A DNA stretch of 37,663 nt from Spongospora subterranea f. sp. subterranea (lineage: Eukaryota > Endomyxa: Phytomyxea > Phytomyxea > Plasmodiophorida), in contig JAUGWO010000276.1 in NCBI GenBank assembly GCA_049724395.1, forward strand, positions 1 to 37,663. The letters are read 5' to 3'. Positions 1 through 8,349 of this stretch are shown here, one piece after another (position 1 is the stretch's first letter; every line of letters begins with the position of its first letter). The notes below the pieces were generated by a model, which was not told where the DNA came from, did no database searches, and saw nothing but the letters and a program-made list of their open reading frames with translations. Made by a program: the position numbers and the translations under genes.

Positions 1-1088
1 AGTGGCGATCGGGTTGGCTTGATTTGTATATTGTACTTGTTTGCAAATGACAGATCCATCAAGTTGGTGAAAGCGCCACTATCTAGGAGAAGGATTGGTT
101 GACAACTTAAAAACTCTAACTTGCAGGGAAAGGAGAATTCGAAACTACAGGTGGGTCTATCATCGGAATAGGTGGAATTTGTCGTCGTGTATTGTTCTTT
201 GCGGCGGAGTGCTAAACAATTCTCAAACGGATGTGGTCCTCCGCAATAACCACACAATCCCAAGCGTCCGCGGCGAGCCTTTTCCTCATCGGTTATGGGA
301 CCTCGTGGCCCCCGTTGCTGCTGCTGTTGTTCCTGTGATGATGATTGTTGCGGGTACTGGTGGGCCCGAACGGGTGTGGGGCGGAGCGACTCCATCTTAG
401 AATGAAAAGACGTCGTTGTCGTTACAAGTTGATCAAGCGTGTTGAAAGGGAGCCCGGTTCCTTCGGCCAGGATCAACATGCGCTGGAGGTCTGGACTTAG
501 ACCCTGCCGGTATTGATGGATAAGAGTCGACTGTGTCCAGTCAACATCCTGCGCTAATAACCGGAACTCGTTCGAGTATTTGCCCAGTTGATCATTTACC
601 ATGGTCAAACGGCGTAATGCATCAGCCGCTCGATTTACCCGGTCCGGGTCGTCAAACGCTGTAGTGATCGCCGTGATGAAGGTTGAGAAGTCGGTGAGGG
701 TGGAACAGGCCGACCCGTACATGGGTGTGAGCCATGCGCGTGCCTGTCCCGTTAGCAGCGAACATATAAAGGCGATTTTGTGGCTATCGGCCGGATACGT
801 GAGGGGTTGTGCCCTTAGAAAATGTTGGACTTGGCCGAGCCAGTGGCGAAACTCGCGTCGCGCGCCATTGAAGGACTCGGGCATTCGTAGTTTTGGGTCT
901 TTCCCGGTTGCCGCGACCTGTGGAGCTGAAGTTGACTCCCGAATTGGTGTTGTTTGGGAGAGTGCAGCGGACAGTTCAGCGATCCGCGCATCCGTCTCGG
1001 CGCGGTAGGCTGCAAATTGAGCCAGCACCTCCTGTAAAGCATCCTGTCTGGTCGTGGCTCGCGTAGTTGTCGGGTCCGAGTTAGTCAT
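1..1088 (-). CDS. gag: Ty3 Gag and start of protease (partial, left edge)
   Basis: A reading frame starts with ATG at 1088 and stays open to position 1 (about 362 codons). The middle has the helical Ty3 capsid pattern, including AFDDPDR and LLAQDVDW-type segments also present in the young element's Gag. A CCHC zinc knuckle (CGYCGGPHPFENC) lies at about 252-214. Just before the edge, LLLDSGAFTNL at about 80-48 is the aspartic protease active-site region. Gag packages the element RNA and protease cuts the polyprotein. It is a fossil-class gene and part of the element 1-1402. Confidence 0.88.
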   Translation of the reverse strand, partial: MTNSDPTTTRATTRQDALQEVLAQFAAYRAETDARIAELSAALSQTTPIRESTSAPQVAATGKDPKLRMPESFNGARREFRHWLGQVQHFLRAQPLTYPADSHKIAFICSLLTGQARAWLTPMYGSACSTLTDFSTFITAITTAFDDPDRVNRAADALRRLTMVNDQLGKYSNEFRLLAQDVDWTQSTLIHQYRQGLSPDLQRMLILAEGTGLPFNTLDQLVTTTTSFHSKMESLRPTPVRAHQYPQQSSSQEQQQQQRGPRGPITDEEKARRGRLGLCGYCGGPHPFENCLALRRKEQYTTTNSTYSDDRPTCSFEFSFPCKLEFLSCQPILLLDSGAFTNLMDLSFANKYNIQIKPTRSP

Positions 1089-1270
1089 TAAGAGAGATGG
1101 GGTTAGAGTTAGTTAGATAGTGTTAGTTGTAGAAGGATTAGTCGGTGAATAGTTCGTTATAGAGTTAATAGAAAAAAGAGAGAGAGAGAGGTTAGGATTA
1201 GATGGTGTAGTTAGTTATAGAGTCAAATAGAAGGAGGGAGAGAGAGAGGGAGAGGGAGGTTCGGACAAAC

Positions 1271-1402
1271 TGTCAGGGACGTTGGCACAAACGATGTTAG
1301 TAATAAACGACGTTGTCCGAACTGAGCATTTGCCCAGCTCGGACGGTACGGTTAGCAGTTTATTAATCTGTCATGGAGTACGGTCTTGGTACGATCATGA
1401 CA
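1271..1402 (-). repeat. 5' LTR of the minus-strand Ty3 element
   Basis: 132 bp, TG...CA bounded when read on the minus strand. It contains an imperfect hairpin (1315-1344). A 10-nt stretch at 1313-1322 has its exact complement just outside the LTR at 1259-1268. That arrangement matches self-priming of reverse transcription as in Tf1/sushi elements. The inner boundary is inferred from this primer-site position and from the CA ending; no second LTR is visible to confirm it. Confidence 0.65.
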
Positions 1403-1837
1403 CGGATGGATTCGGTGGGTGTTCGAGGTAGGAATCCAAACTCATTATGGTAAATTGCATTTCCAATTTCCGCTTGAACTCGTCCCAGTTCGTGCCGTTA
1501 AATTGGGGTATAAGTTTCAACCCAGAGTTGTACTTATGTAAGTCGACTTCTTCGGTCAGCCAGTGTGCAGATTGAGTCTGTCTTTGATTCTGGCTGGTTG
1601 TTTGGCTGTGTGTATTTCCATCTTGTGGTTGGTCGACGTTGTTGTCGTATTGATGGTTTCTTCCGTTGCGGGTTTCTACCATTTTGGAGCAGGGTGGGAC
1701 TCTTAATCTATTAGACGGTAGTGGTAGTGGTAGTGGTCGATGGTAACGTTAATGAGTACTATAGAAGAGTGACGTTTATTGTCATTGATGATGTGTTTAA
1801 TACACATAGTTGAGTCATGCTTATCAATGACTCAACA
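1403..1837 (-). mobile_element. Ty1/copia-like element remnant (LTR end plus start of gag)
   Basis: On the minus strand, an ATG at 1682 opens a frame into a sequence like LIPQFNGTNWDEFKRKLEMQ. This is the Ty1/copia Gag N-terminal pattern (IPKFDGTNY.EWK...). The frame is interrupted at 1402 by the Ty3 element. Upstream, 1837 reads TGTTGAGTCA, a typical copia LTR start. It includes a 10-bp inverted repeat (GTTGAGTCAT...ATGACTCAAC, 1809-1836). The inner LTR end is not clear, and no standard tRNA primer site was found. Fossil, broken by insertion. Confidence 0.6.
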
Positions 1838-2007
1838 TGAATCATGCGGAAGATGAAAATATCGCCTTACGGTTAATACTTAATAGGTTACCTTTGGGTC
1901 AGTTGGTAACTGTGTATCTCGGGCGCAGTTCCTAACAAGGGCCCTGTCGAATCTGTCTTTGAGTTTGTTCCGGTAGTCCACAGATACAGCGCTTTCTGGC
2001 GCAGGCA

Positions 2008-2208
2008 GCTCAGACGAGAATGTCATTGACATCATGGCGGCAAATGCGATGCAGTTACACAATAAATGTGAATCCCTGATAGTTTCCGCATTGAGAAAAA
2101 ATTATTTGCACTTTAAAAATCAAATGTTTGATTTTGTAATATGTATTCATTCACTGTGTAACAGCATCGCATTGGCCTTCATGAAAACAATAATATCCTC
2201 GTCTGAGC
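2008..2208. repeat. Inverted repeat, arms 2008-2061 and 2155-2208
   Basis: The reverse complement of 2008-2061 and the forward 2155-2208 both start TGTGTAAC and end CTCGTCTGAGC. They share roughly 80% of positions by eye over 54 bp, with a 93-bp AT-rich spacer. Similarity continues weakly outward (GCCAGAA..GCTGTATC on both sides). The minus-strand arm belongs to the exon-like open stretch described for 1893-2080; the plus-strand arm has an early stop in the matching frame. Confidence 0.7.
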
Positions 2209-2325
2209 AGTGATCTGCTGTTGTTTGTGACACCTCAGCCAGAACACGCTGTATCAAATAGAACGACTAGGCGCACTATTCGGGATCGTTGTCAACGTCG
2301 TAACCGAATTCGCAACCATTGTAGG

Positions 2326-2359
2326 ACTCTAATACAACGCCTAGGCGCTGTATTAGAGT
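2326..2359. repeat. 34-bp near-perfect palindrome
   Basis: Two 17-bp arms (2326-2342 and 2343-2359) are mutually complementary at 16 of 17 positions with no spacer; the centre is CCTAGG. Variants of its AATACAGCGC core recur at about 2407-2416 and about 1983-1992. It could be a foldback relic or a protein-binding site; nothing in the sequence decides. Confidence 0.75.
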
Positions 2360-2416
2360 GCTAGAATTTGGAAGCTGTGCCTTTAAAGTTGGTAACGTAG
2401 ACCCATAATACAGCGC

Positions 2417-2493
2417 CCTGTCGCCTATGAGTTGGACCTTCCAAAGAATTCCCGTTTGCACCGGGTTTTCCATTCGCCACTGCTGGAGCCATA
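2417..2493 (+). mobile_element. Old Ty3 pol-tail fragment, left of the young insertion
   Basis: It reads PVAYELDL...LHRVFHS.LLEPY, the conserved C-terminal end of Ty3 integrase (compare PVAYELDL and FHASLLEPY in the young element). It continues at 7392-7449, on the far side of the young element. This shows that the young element inserted into an already old copy of a relative. Broken fossil. Confidence 0.8.
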
Positions 2494-2827
2494 TGTCAGG
2501 AGGCGCAACCCGATGAGGCACCCCTTCTCACCCGTTCTCTATTGTATCTAATACACACGGTGCCGTGGAAACCAAACTGAGCACTAACCTCAGTTTGGTT
2601 AACGCCGTTTTTGAATCGAATTCTGTGTTGTTGTTCCTCGCCCCTAGATTCCTTAGTCCCCGCTCCAGTTCCCGCTCCTCGCCCTAGTCCCCGTCTTTCG
2701 CCCCTAGTTTCCTTAGTCCCCGCTCCAGTTCCAGCTCCTCGCCCTAGTCCCCGTCTTTCGCCCCTAGTTTCCGCCCTTGTCTCCAGTTTCCGTCCGTGTT
2801 CTTCCTTCCCCGACTTGGTTCATAACA
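2494..2827 (+). repeat. 5' LTR of the young chromovirus
   Basis: TGTCAGGAGG...TTCATAACA, 334 bp. It contains a strong hairpin (stem 2571-2581 with 2589-2599). Position 2592 onward (AGTTTGGTTAA) is complementary over 11 nt to the primer site just outside the LTR, so the transcript probably starts near 2592 (inference). The second half is a C-rich direct duplication of about 61 bp (about 2640-2760). Confidence 0.95.
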
Positions 2828-2829
2828 GT

Positions 2830-2840
2830 TTAACCAAACT
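2830..2840 (+). promoter_or_regulatory. Self-primer binding site
   Basis: TTAACCAAACT starts 3 nt after the LTR end. It is the exact complement of 2592-2602 inside the LTR. Tf1 is known to prime with the first 11 nt of its own mRNA rather than with a tRNA. The same 11-nt length and placement here support that mechanism. The neighbouring TGGTATC at 2844 resembles a tRNA-Met site but lies inside the start of the gag frame, so I consider it less likely. Confidence 0.75.
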
Positions 2841-2842
2841 CC

Positions 2843-5800
2843 ATGGTATCTACTCGAAACCATTCCCCCTCGCCCGTTAGTCCACCCAATGTTGAACTCG
2901 TGAATCCGCCTGACCGCATTCCTACTCCATACCATGACATGGTCACAACTTTGGCCCGCATTCAGGCCGAGATATCAGAATTACAAGGGCGAATCCCCAC
3001 CCCAAACCCTCCACCATCGCTTCCACAGCCTCTTATTGCACAGTTGCCGAAACCCGACCAGTTTTCTGGCGATCGCAGTAAATTCCGACAGTGGTTCTGC
3101 CAAGTCACGAACTACCTGAGAATCTACAGTACTGGATTTACATCAGACACGATGCAAGTAGGGCTGTTCACCAGCCTCATGACCGAGTCGGCGCTCCTAT
3201 GGCTGATGCCCTATGTTGAATCCCAGTCTTACATTTTAGATAACTTTGAAGGATTTATCGAAGAATTAAAACGGGCATTCGACGATCCTGATCGTGGCAA
3301 GAGCTCTTCCAAAGCCCTGAAGATCCTGCGGCAGCAGCAATTTAACACGTTCTCCGAATATGAATCACGTTTCAGATTGCTCGCCCAGGATGTCGACTGG
3401 ACAGAAAGCTCTAAGGTCGAACAGTTTCGGCTGGGTCTCGATTCCAATGTCGAACATATTCTCCTGATGGCAGAGACATGCGGAACTGCCTCACTCCTCA
3501 CGCTGAATGATGTGATTCGAGCAGCGGCCACCATAGCGGTTCGTTTCCCTGCCACCCCGGTAACAGCGCCATTGCCTAACACGCCTCCCCGAGATACGAA
3601 TCCACGTGATGAAGAGCGGCGCCGCCGTCGCCAACTCGGTCTTTGCTTGTACTGTGGCGGTCAACACATGATTGCAAAGTGCCCTGCATTGGCTAATCGT
3701 CAATCATCGTTCTCATTAAACTCTACTCATCAGCCTTACTCTGGGTTTATCATTACTGGGCGCGTAGGGCCTCATCACTGTAGTGCTCCAGTGAAAATAT
3801 TGGTGGATAGCGGGGCTGGCGCCAGTTTCGTTAGTTCATCCGTTGCTTCTACTTCCCAGTTAGAACGAACAAAACTAAAGGGAGCAATCCGGGTTTCCTG
3901 TTTTACCGATCGCTTGGGAACGAATGTCAGTGAAAAATCGGCGACTGACGTTCAAATCGGGGACAGCTGTTTTTATTGGAAATTTTTTATTCTACCTCAA
4001 TCACAGTTCGACGTTATTCTTGGTTATGATTGGTTACAGAAGTTTAATCCACAAATAGACTGGCGAACTGGCAAGTTGAGAGTTTCTCACGCTGAATCCC
4101 CAGACATTCCGTTAGCATCAATGTCAGTCATCCCAGCAATGAAAAATTCCACTCCCATGCTTCCGGAACACTACCGCGATTTCACAGATGTCTTCTCAAA
4201 GAAAAAGGCTGATATACTACCGCCACATCGTCCCTATGATTGTTCAATCGACCTACATGTTGGCTCCGCTCCCCCATTCGGACCAATTTACCGTCTATCG
4301 CAAAAAGAAACGGAAGCGCTGCGTGAACACCTCAATGAGAACCTGCAGAAAGGGTTTATTCGACCATCCAAGTCATCTTGCAGTTCTCCAGTCATGTTTG
4401 TCCCCAAAAAGGACAAAACGCTTCGTTTATGCGTCGACTTTCGTAAAATCAATGAGCTGACCATTAAGAACAGATATCCATTACCATTGATTTCAGACCT
4501 GTTATCACAGGCCTCGCGAGGGAAAATATATACAAAAATTGATCTGCGAGGAGCCTATAACCTGGTACGCATCAAAGAAGGGCATGAGTGGAAGACGGCA
4601 TTCCGTTGTGCTTTCGGATTGTATGAATACTTAGTTATGCCTTTCGGTTTAGCGAATGCCCCAGCCTGTTTTCAGCATTTTATGAACGATGTTTTTCGTG
4701 GTTTTATTGGAATTTTTATTGTCTCCTACCTGGACGATATATTGATATATTCTGACACAGAAGCTGATCACATAAATCACGTTCGCTCCGTCCTGGCAGT
4801 GTTACGGGAACACGGTCTGTACATTAAAATGGAAAAATGTGCTTTTCACGTTTCTGAGGTTCAATTCTTGGGATATGTAATCTCCAACAAATGTGTCAAA
4901 ATGGACCCAGCCCGTGTCAATGCTGTTAATTCGTGGCCCCAACCCCTCTCTGTCAAGGAACTTCAATCATTCTTAGGATTTGCAAATTTTTATCGACAAT
5001 TTATTTCCAATTTCGCGTCAACCTGTATGCCTTTATATGAACTAACACACAAACATGCAACCTTCAAGTGGACTCCCCAATGTCAAATTTCCTTTGATAT
5101 GTTAAAACGCTCTTTCGTTTCTGCTCCAGTTCTAACTACGTTTAACCCTGTTCTGCCTATTATTGTGGAAACTGATGCATCGGACTTCGCCCTCGGTGCC
5201 GTTCTCTCGCAAGCCCACGATGATGGTGAGCACCCTATCGCATACTTTTCTAGAAAGCTCAACCCGTCTGAGCTAAACTACGAAATTTACGATAAGGAAC
5301 TATTAGCAATCGTCGCTGCCTTTCAAGAATGGAGGCATTATTTGGATGGCGCCGCGGAGCCTATCACTGTTTGGAGTGACCACCGAAACCTTCAGTGGTT
5401 TATGAGCTCCAAAATACTGAACCGTCGCCAAGCACGTTGGTCTTTATTTCTGTCTGAGTTTTCCTTTTGCATCAAACACAGACCAGGACATTTAAATGTA
5501 AAAGCAGACGCACTGTCCAGACGTTCGGATTATCATTGCGAATCTGCAGTGCCTCGCCCTGTCCTCCATTCACACATATTCGTCAACAACATCAATTTTG
5601 TCAACCCTGCAGATCCCAGAGAGAATACGCTCATCACAAAACTTTCCGAGTTAGGACTAGGTAAATATGACCTTTCACACTTCTCTTTTCATGACGGAGA
5701 TCTGTTTTTTCAACGACGAAAATATATTCACCAACACGATGATCGTCTAAAACTTCTCATCACTAGGCACGATTCCACGCTAGCGGGCCACTTTGGCATT

Positions 5801-7080
5801 GCGAAAACCCAAGAACTCGTCTGCCGTGATTTCTGGTGGCCTGGAATGCAGTCGATGATTCGCAATTATGTCAAGTCTTGCGATATTTGCGCCCGATCAA
5901 AAAACACCCCACACAAGCCATCGGGTATGCTCTTGCCACTACCGATTCCCCCCAGACCTTGGTCATCAATATCGATGGATTTCATTGTCAAACTTCCAAA
6001 ATCACGCGGCTCCGACTCCATTTTGGTGGTTGTCGACCGTTTCAGCAAAACGGCTCATTTTACTCCTTGTACGGAATCTTGTACTAGCACCAATCTCGCT
6101 TCTTTGATGTTTAACAATATCTTCAAGTTTCATGGACTCCCTGACAGCATGATTTCAGATAGAGGTCCGCAATTTATTAGCAAATTCTGGGAGCACCTAT
6201 TGAAACAACTGAAAATTGACCGAAATCTATCGTCTGCGCGCCACCCTGAATCAGATTGTCAGACGGAACGTGTCAACCAAATTTTAGAACAATATTTGCG
6301 TTGTTATGTTAATATCTCGCAAAATGACTGGAGTTCACTACTTCCTATGGCCGAATTCGCTTACAACAACACCATCCACTCTTCAACTGGAATTAGCCCG
6401 TTTTTTGCAAATTATGGTTTTCACCCACGATTCGACTTTCAGATGCTCCCGTCCAATGGCAATCCAACCTCAACCACCTTCGCAGAAAATATCATTAATG
6501 TCCATGCGGATCTACGACGGAACCTGAAACGTGCCATCGCCAATATGAAACGTCACGCTGATAAGCACCGACAACCAAATCCACAATTCCAACCTGGTGA
6601 TCACGTGTGGTTGAGGCGAGACGGAATCCGCTCAAGACGTCCGTGCGAAAAATTATCTGAACGAAAGTTAGGACCATTTACGGTGAAGCGAATCATCAAC
6701 CCTGTCGCTTACGAACTAGACCTGCCCGACGATTTACGAATTCACCCAGTGTTCCATGCGTCACTCCTGGAGCCGTACGTCGTTTCTACATTGCCCGACC
6801 GCGCTCGCGTCAACCGCCTATCATGATCGATGACGATCAACAGCCACTGTATGAGGTCGAACGCATCGTGGATTCACGAATTTATAGAAGACAATTTCAG
6901 TACCTGATCCATTGGAAAGGGTATGAGGAATGTGATCGAACGTGGGAGCCGGCGAAAGACTTGCTAGCTTTTGCCACCCCAGCCCTACAGGTAGCCGTAC
7001 AAGATTACCATTTGCAATCTCCTACCAGACCGGGACCTATATCTGAAGGGGATGTAATGTCAGGAGGCGCAACCCGATGA
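2843..7080 (+). CDS. gag-pol: Gag-Pol region of the young chromovirus, with chromodomain
   Basis: Order by residue of the long frame starting at 2843: Gag capsid helices (about 40-230); CCHC knuckle CLYCGGQHMIAKC (about 267); protease with VDSGAGASFV (about 320); reverse transcriptase with catalytic YLDDIL (about 628); RNase H with TDASDFALGAVL (about 776). Integrase follows: HHCC zinc domain about 975-1015, first catalytic Asp near 1044, DRGPQF near 1105, and a C-terminal tail ending in FHASLLEPYV. The chromodomain (YLIHWKGYEECDRTWEP) is encoded at about 6835-7010. Chromodomains steer integration towards marked chromatin in this family. Gag and Pol share one frame, as in Tf1. Confidence 0.95.
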
Positions 7081-7391
7081 GGCACCCCTTCTCACCCGTT
7101 CTCTATTGTATCTAATACACACGGTGCCGTGGAAACCAAACTGAGCACTAACCTCAGTTTGGTTAACGCCGTTTTTGAATCGAATTCTGTGTTGTTGTTC
7201 CTCGCCCCTAGATTCCTTAGTCCCCGCTCCAGTTCCCGCTCCTCGCCCTAGTCCCCGTCTTTCGCCCCTAGTTTCCTTAGTCCCCGCTCCAGTTCCAGCT
7301 CCTCGCCCTAGTCCCCGTCTTTCGCCCCTAGTTTCCGCCCTTGTCTCCAGTTTCCGTCCGTGTTCTTCCTTCCCCGACTTGGTTCATAACA
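7058..7391 (+). repeat. 3' LTR of the young chromovirus
   Basis: 334 bp, TG...CA bounded. It matches the 5' LTR at every position I compared, including the hairpin and the duplicated C-rich segment. The frame from 7175 that looks coding (with a repeated PVPAPRPSPRLSP peptide) is a translation of that low-complexity duplication and is not a gene. Confidence 0.95.
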
Positions 7392-7449
7392 CCATATGTC
7401 GCCAATGAGTTGCCAGGACGCAAACAACCAAATCCTCCACCTTTAGGCA
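7392..7449 (+). mobile_element. Old Ty3 pol-tail fragment, right of the young insertion
   Basis: Continuation of 2417-2493 (EPYVANELPGRKQPNPPPL). A parallel stretch in the neighbouring older element reads EPYGPNELPGCKQPNPPPF at about 7769-7825. The fragment stops matching at about 7449, where unrelated sequence begins. Broken fossil. Confidence 0.75.
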
Positions 7450-7469
7450 CAATATTCGGCTGAAGACGG

Positions 7470-7690
7470 TAGTACAGTGGAACCTACAGGCGGACATAAA
7501 CCTTTTCATCCGCGAGTCTCCAGGCTTGGGGTGGACGTCAACTCCGTTGCGCTTTTTTCATTTGGTTGCCGAAGACTCAATGTGGTTGGTTAAAACCCAA
7601 CAGTGGGTGTAACATACTAAAATTAGGGTGGCGGACAGAATCCAGGAAGCGGACAGAATCTAGACTGTCCGCTGGCGGACAGAAAGTTTT
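7470..7690. mobile_element. Possible pogo-like DNA transposon or MITE remnant
   Basis: A TA dinucleotide followed by CAGTGGAACCT (about 7470-7482) and then GGCGGACATAAACC is typical of pogo/Tigger-type terminal repeats. Near the far side, GCGGACAGAA occurs three times (7632, 7649, 7673), one copy inside a hairpin (AGCGGACAG...CTGTCCGCT, about 7648-7673). A clear matching inverted end was not found, so the right boundary is a guess. No transposase coding is present. Confidence 0.4.
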
Positions 7691-7699
7691 CCCGATTAT

Positions 7700-8236
7700 G
7701 AACTCGCCAATGAGTTGGACACTCAAATGAGCTCCCGTTTGCACCGGGCTTTCCATTCGTCATTGCTGGAACCATATGGCCCCAATGAGTTGCCAGGTTG
7801 CAAACAGCCAAATCCTCCACCTTTTGCACTGGATGATTCACGACTTGTTCTTTATAAAGTTGAGGGCATCATCACGTCTAGGGTAGTACGTGATCAACAT
7901 TAATATTTGGTTGATTGGAAAGGATACGAGATATCCGACCGTACTTGGGAACCTTCAACATCCCTTCTCGCATCTGCCACGATCCCCTTAAAAGAGTTAA
8001 TTGCAAAGTTCCATCGCAATCACCCAAATGCAGCGCGCCCGAGACGGGCGATACTGTCATGAACGGTGCTTGATATGGTTCATGCCTCATTAGATATTAT
8101 CAATACGCAGCTCAAGTTCACCGTCGAACTGGGCGAATGCTCAGTTCGGACAACGTCTAGTTATTTAAGCATCACCGGTTCCTTTATATTGCCAATATCA
8201 ACCTCTCCTGAACGTGGCAGTAAAGTGATGTTCACA
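7700..8236 (+). mobile_element. Older Ty3 chromovirus: pol tail, chromodomain, 3' LTR
   Basis: The sequence encodes the integrase tail (FHSSLLEPY, about 7748-7774) and a chromodomain-like stretch with VDWKGYEISDRTWEP (about 7910-7955). A purine-rich GAGACGGGCGATAC then leads into an LTR starting TGTCATGAAC at 8055. The LTR (8055 to about 8236) carries the same GCTCAGTTCGGACAACGTC core as the minus-strand element's LTR at 1271-1402, so the two are relatives. Only the 3' end of the element remains. Broken fossil. Confidence 0.8.
8055..8236 (+). repeat. 3' LTR of the older chromovirus
   Basis: Begins TGTCATGAAC directly after a purine tract. It contains GAACTGGGC...GCTCAGTTCGGAC, a hairpin like those in the other two self-priming LTRs. 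The right end (TTCACA, 8231-8236) is inferred from the CA rule, with no second copy to confirm it. Confidence 0.6.
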
Positions 8237-8349
8237 ATGAAGACGAAATGTCAGAATCCTCCATAATTCGATTACGAAAATGAGATCCGCAATCAGACAC
8301 CGAGACGGGGGCAACTCCATACCGGCTGAACCAGTCGAGCAAGGAACCA

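Larger units (their letters stand above)
1..1402 (-). mobile_element. Ty3/gypsy LTR element, 5' part, running off the left edge
   Basis: Read on the minus strand, this holds a 5' LTR (1402-1271), a pyrimidine-rich leader (1270-1089) and the start of gag-pro (1088-1). The LTR begins TGTCATGATC and ends CCCTGACA. The element lies inside a Ty1/copia gag reading frame on the same strand, so it is the younger of the two. Its LTR resembles the 3' LTR at 8055-8236, which places both in one family, different from the young element at 2494-7391. The visible part looks whole; the rest lies outside the window, so its overall state is unknown. Family: Ty3, probably chromovirus (inferred from the related element at 7700-8236, which has a chromodomain). 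Confidence 0.85.
1838..2416. other. Interval with exon-like inverted duplication and a palindrome
   Basis: No complete gene is seen. On the minus strand, about 2080-1893 is open and more GC-rich than its surroundings (reading ...CNCIAFAAMMSM... to ...LPTDPK). It ends in a plausible donor (CCAAAG|GTAACC), so it could be an exon of a host gene whose neighbouring intron took the copia insertion. A diverged inverted copy of its beginning follows at 2155-2208. A 34-bp palindrome lies at 2326-2359. None of this is matched to a known family. Confidence 0.35.
2494..7391 (+). mobile_element. Young Ty3/gypsy chromovirus, near-whole, with both LTRs
   Basis: 4898 bp, bounded by two 334-bp LTRs that I read as identical and flanked by a 5-bp direct repeat CCATA (2489-2493 and 7392-7396), the expected target duplication. 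Order: 5' LTR, self-priming primer site (2830-2840), gag, protease, reverse transcriptase, RNase H, integrase, chromodomain, short purine tract (GAAGGGGATG, about 7045-7054), 3' LTR. Identical LTRs mean very recent insertion. It looks whole or nearly so, with at most about one break. The lineage is chromovirus of the Tf1/sushi type, inferred from the chromodomain, the single long gag-pol frame and the self-priming layout. Confidence 0.96.

Noticed and set aside
601-1008. 135-codon plus-strand frame
   Set aside because: It is the antisense shadow of the minus-strand Gag frame, which has clear capsid and zinc-knuckle motifs.
2844-2855. TGGTATC as a tRNA-Met primer site
   Set aside because: It lies 16 nt after the LTR inside the gag start. 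The exact 11-nt self-complementary site is nearer and matches the known mechanism.
2611-2880. Frame with repeated PVPAPRPSPRLSP peptide (also 7175-7408)
   Set aside because: It translates the duplicated C-rich part of the LTR and appears identically in both LTRs; it is not a gene.
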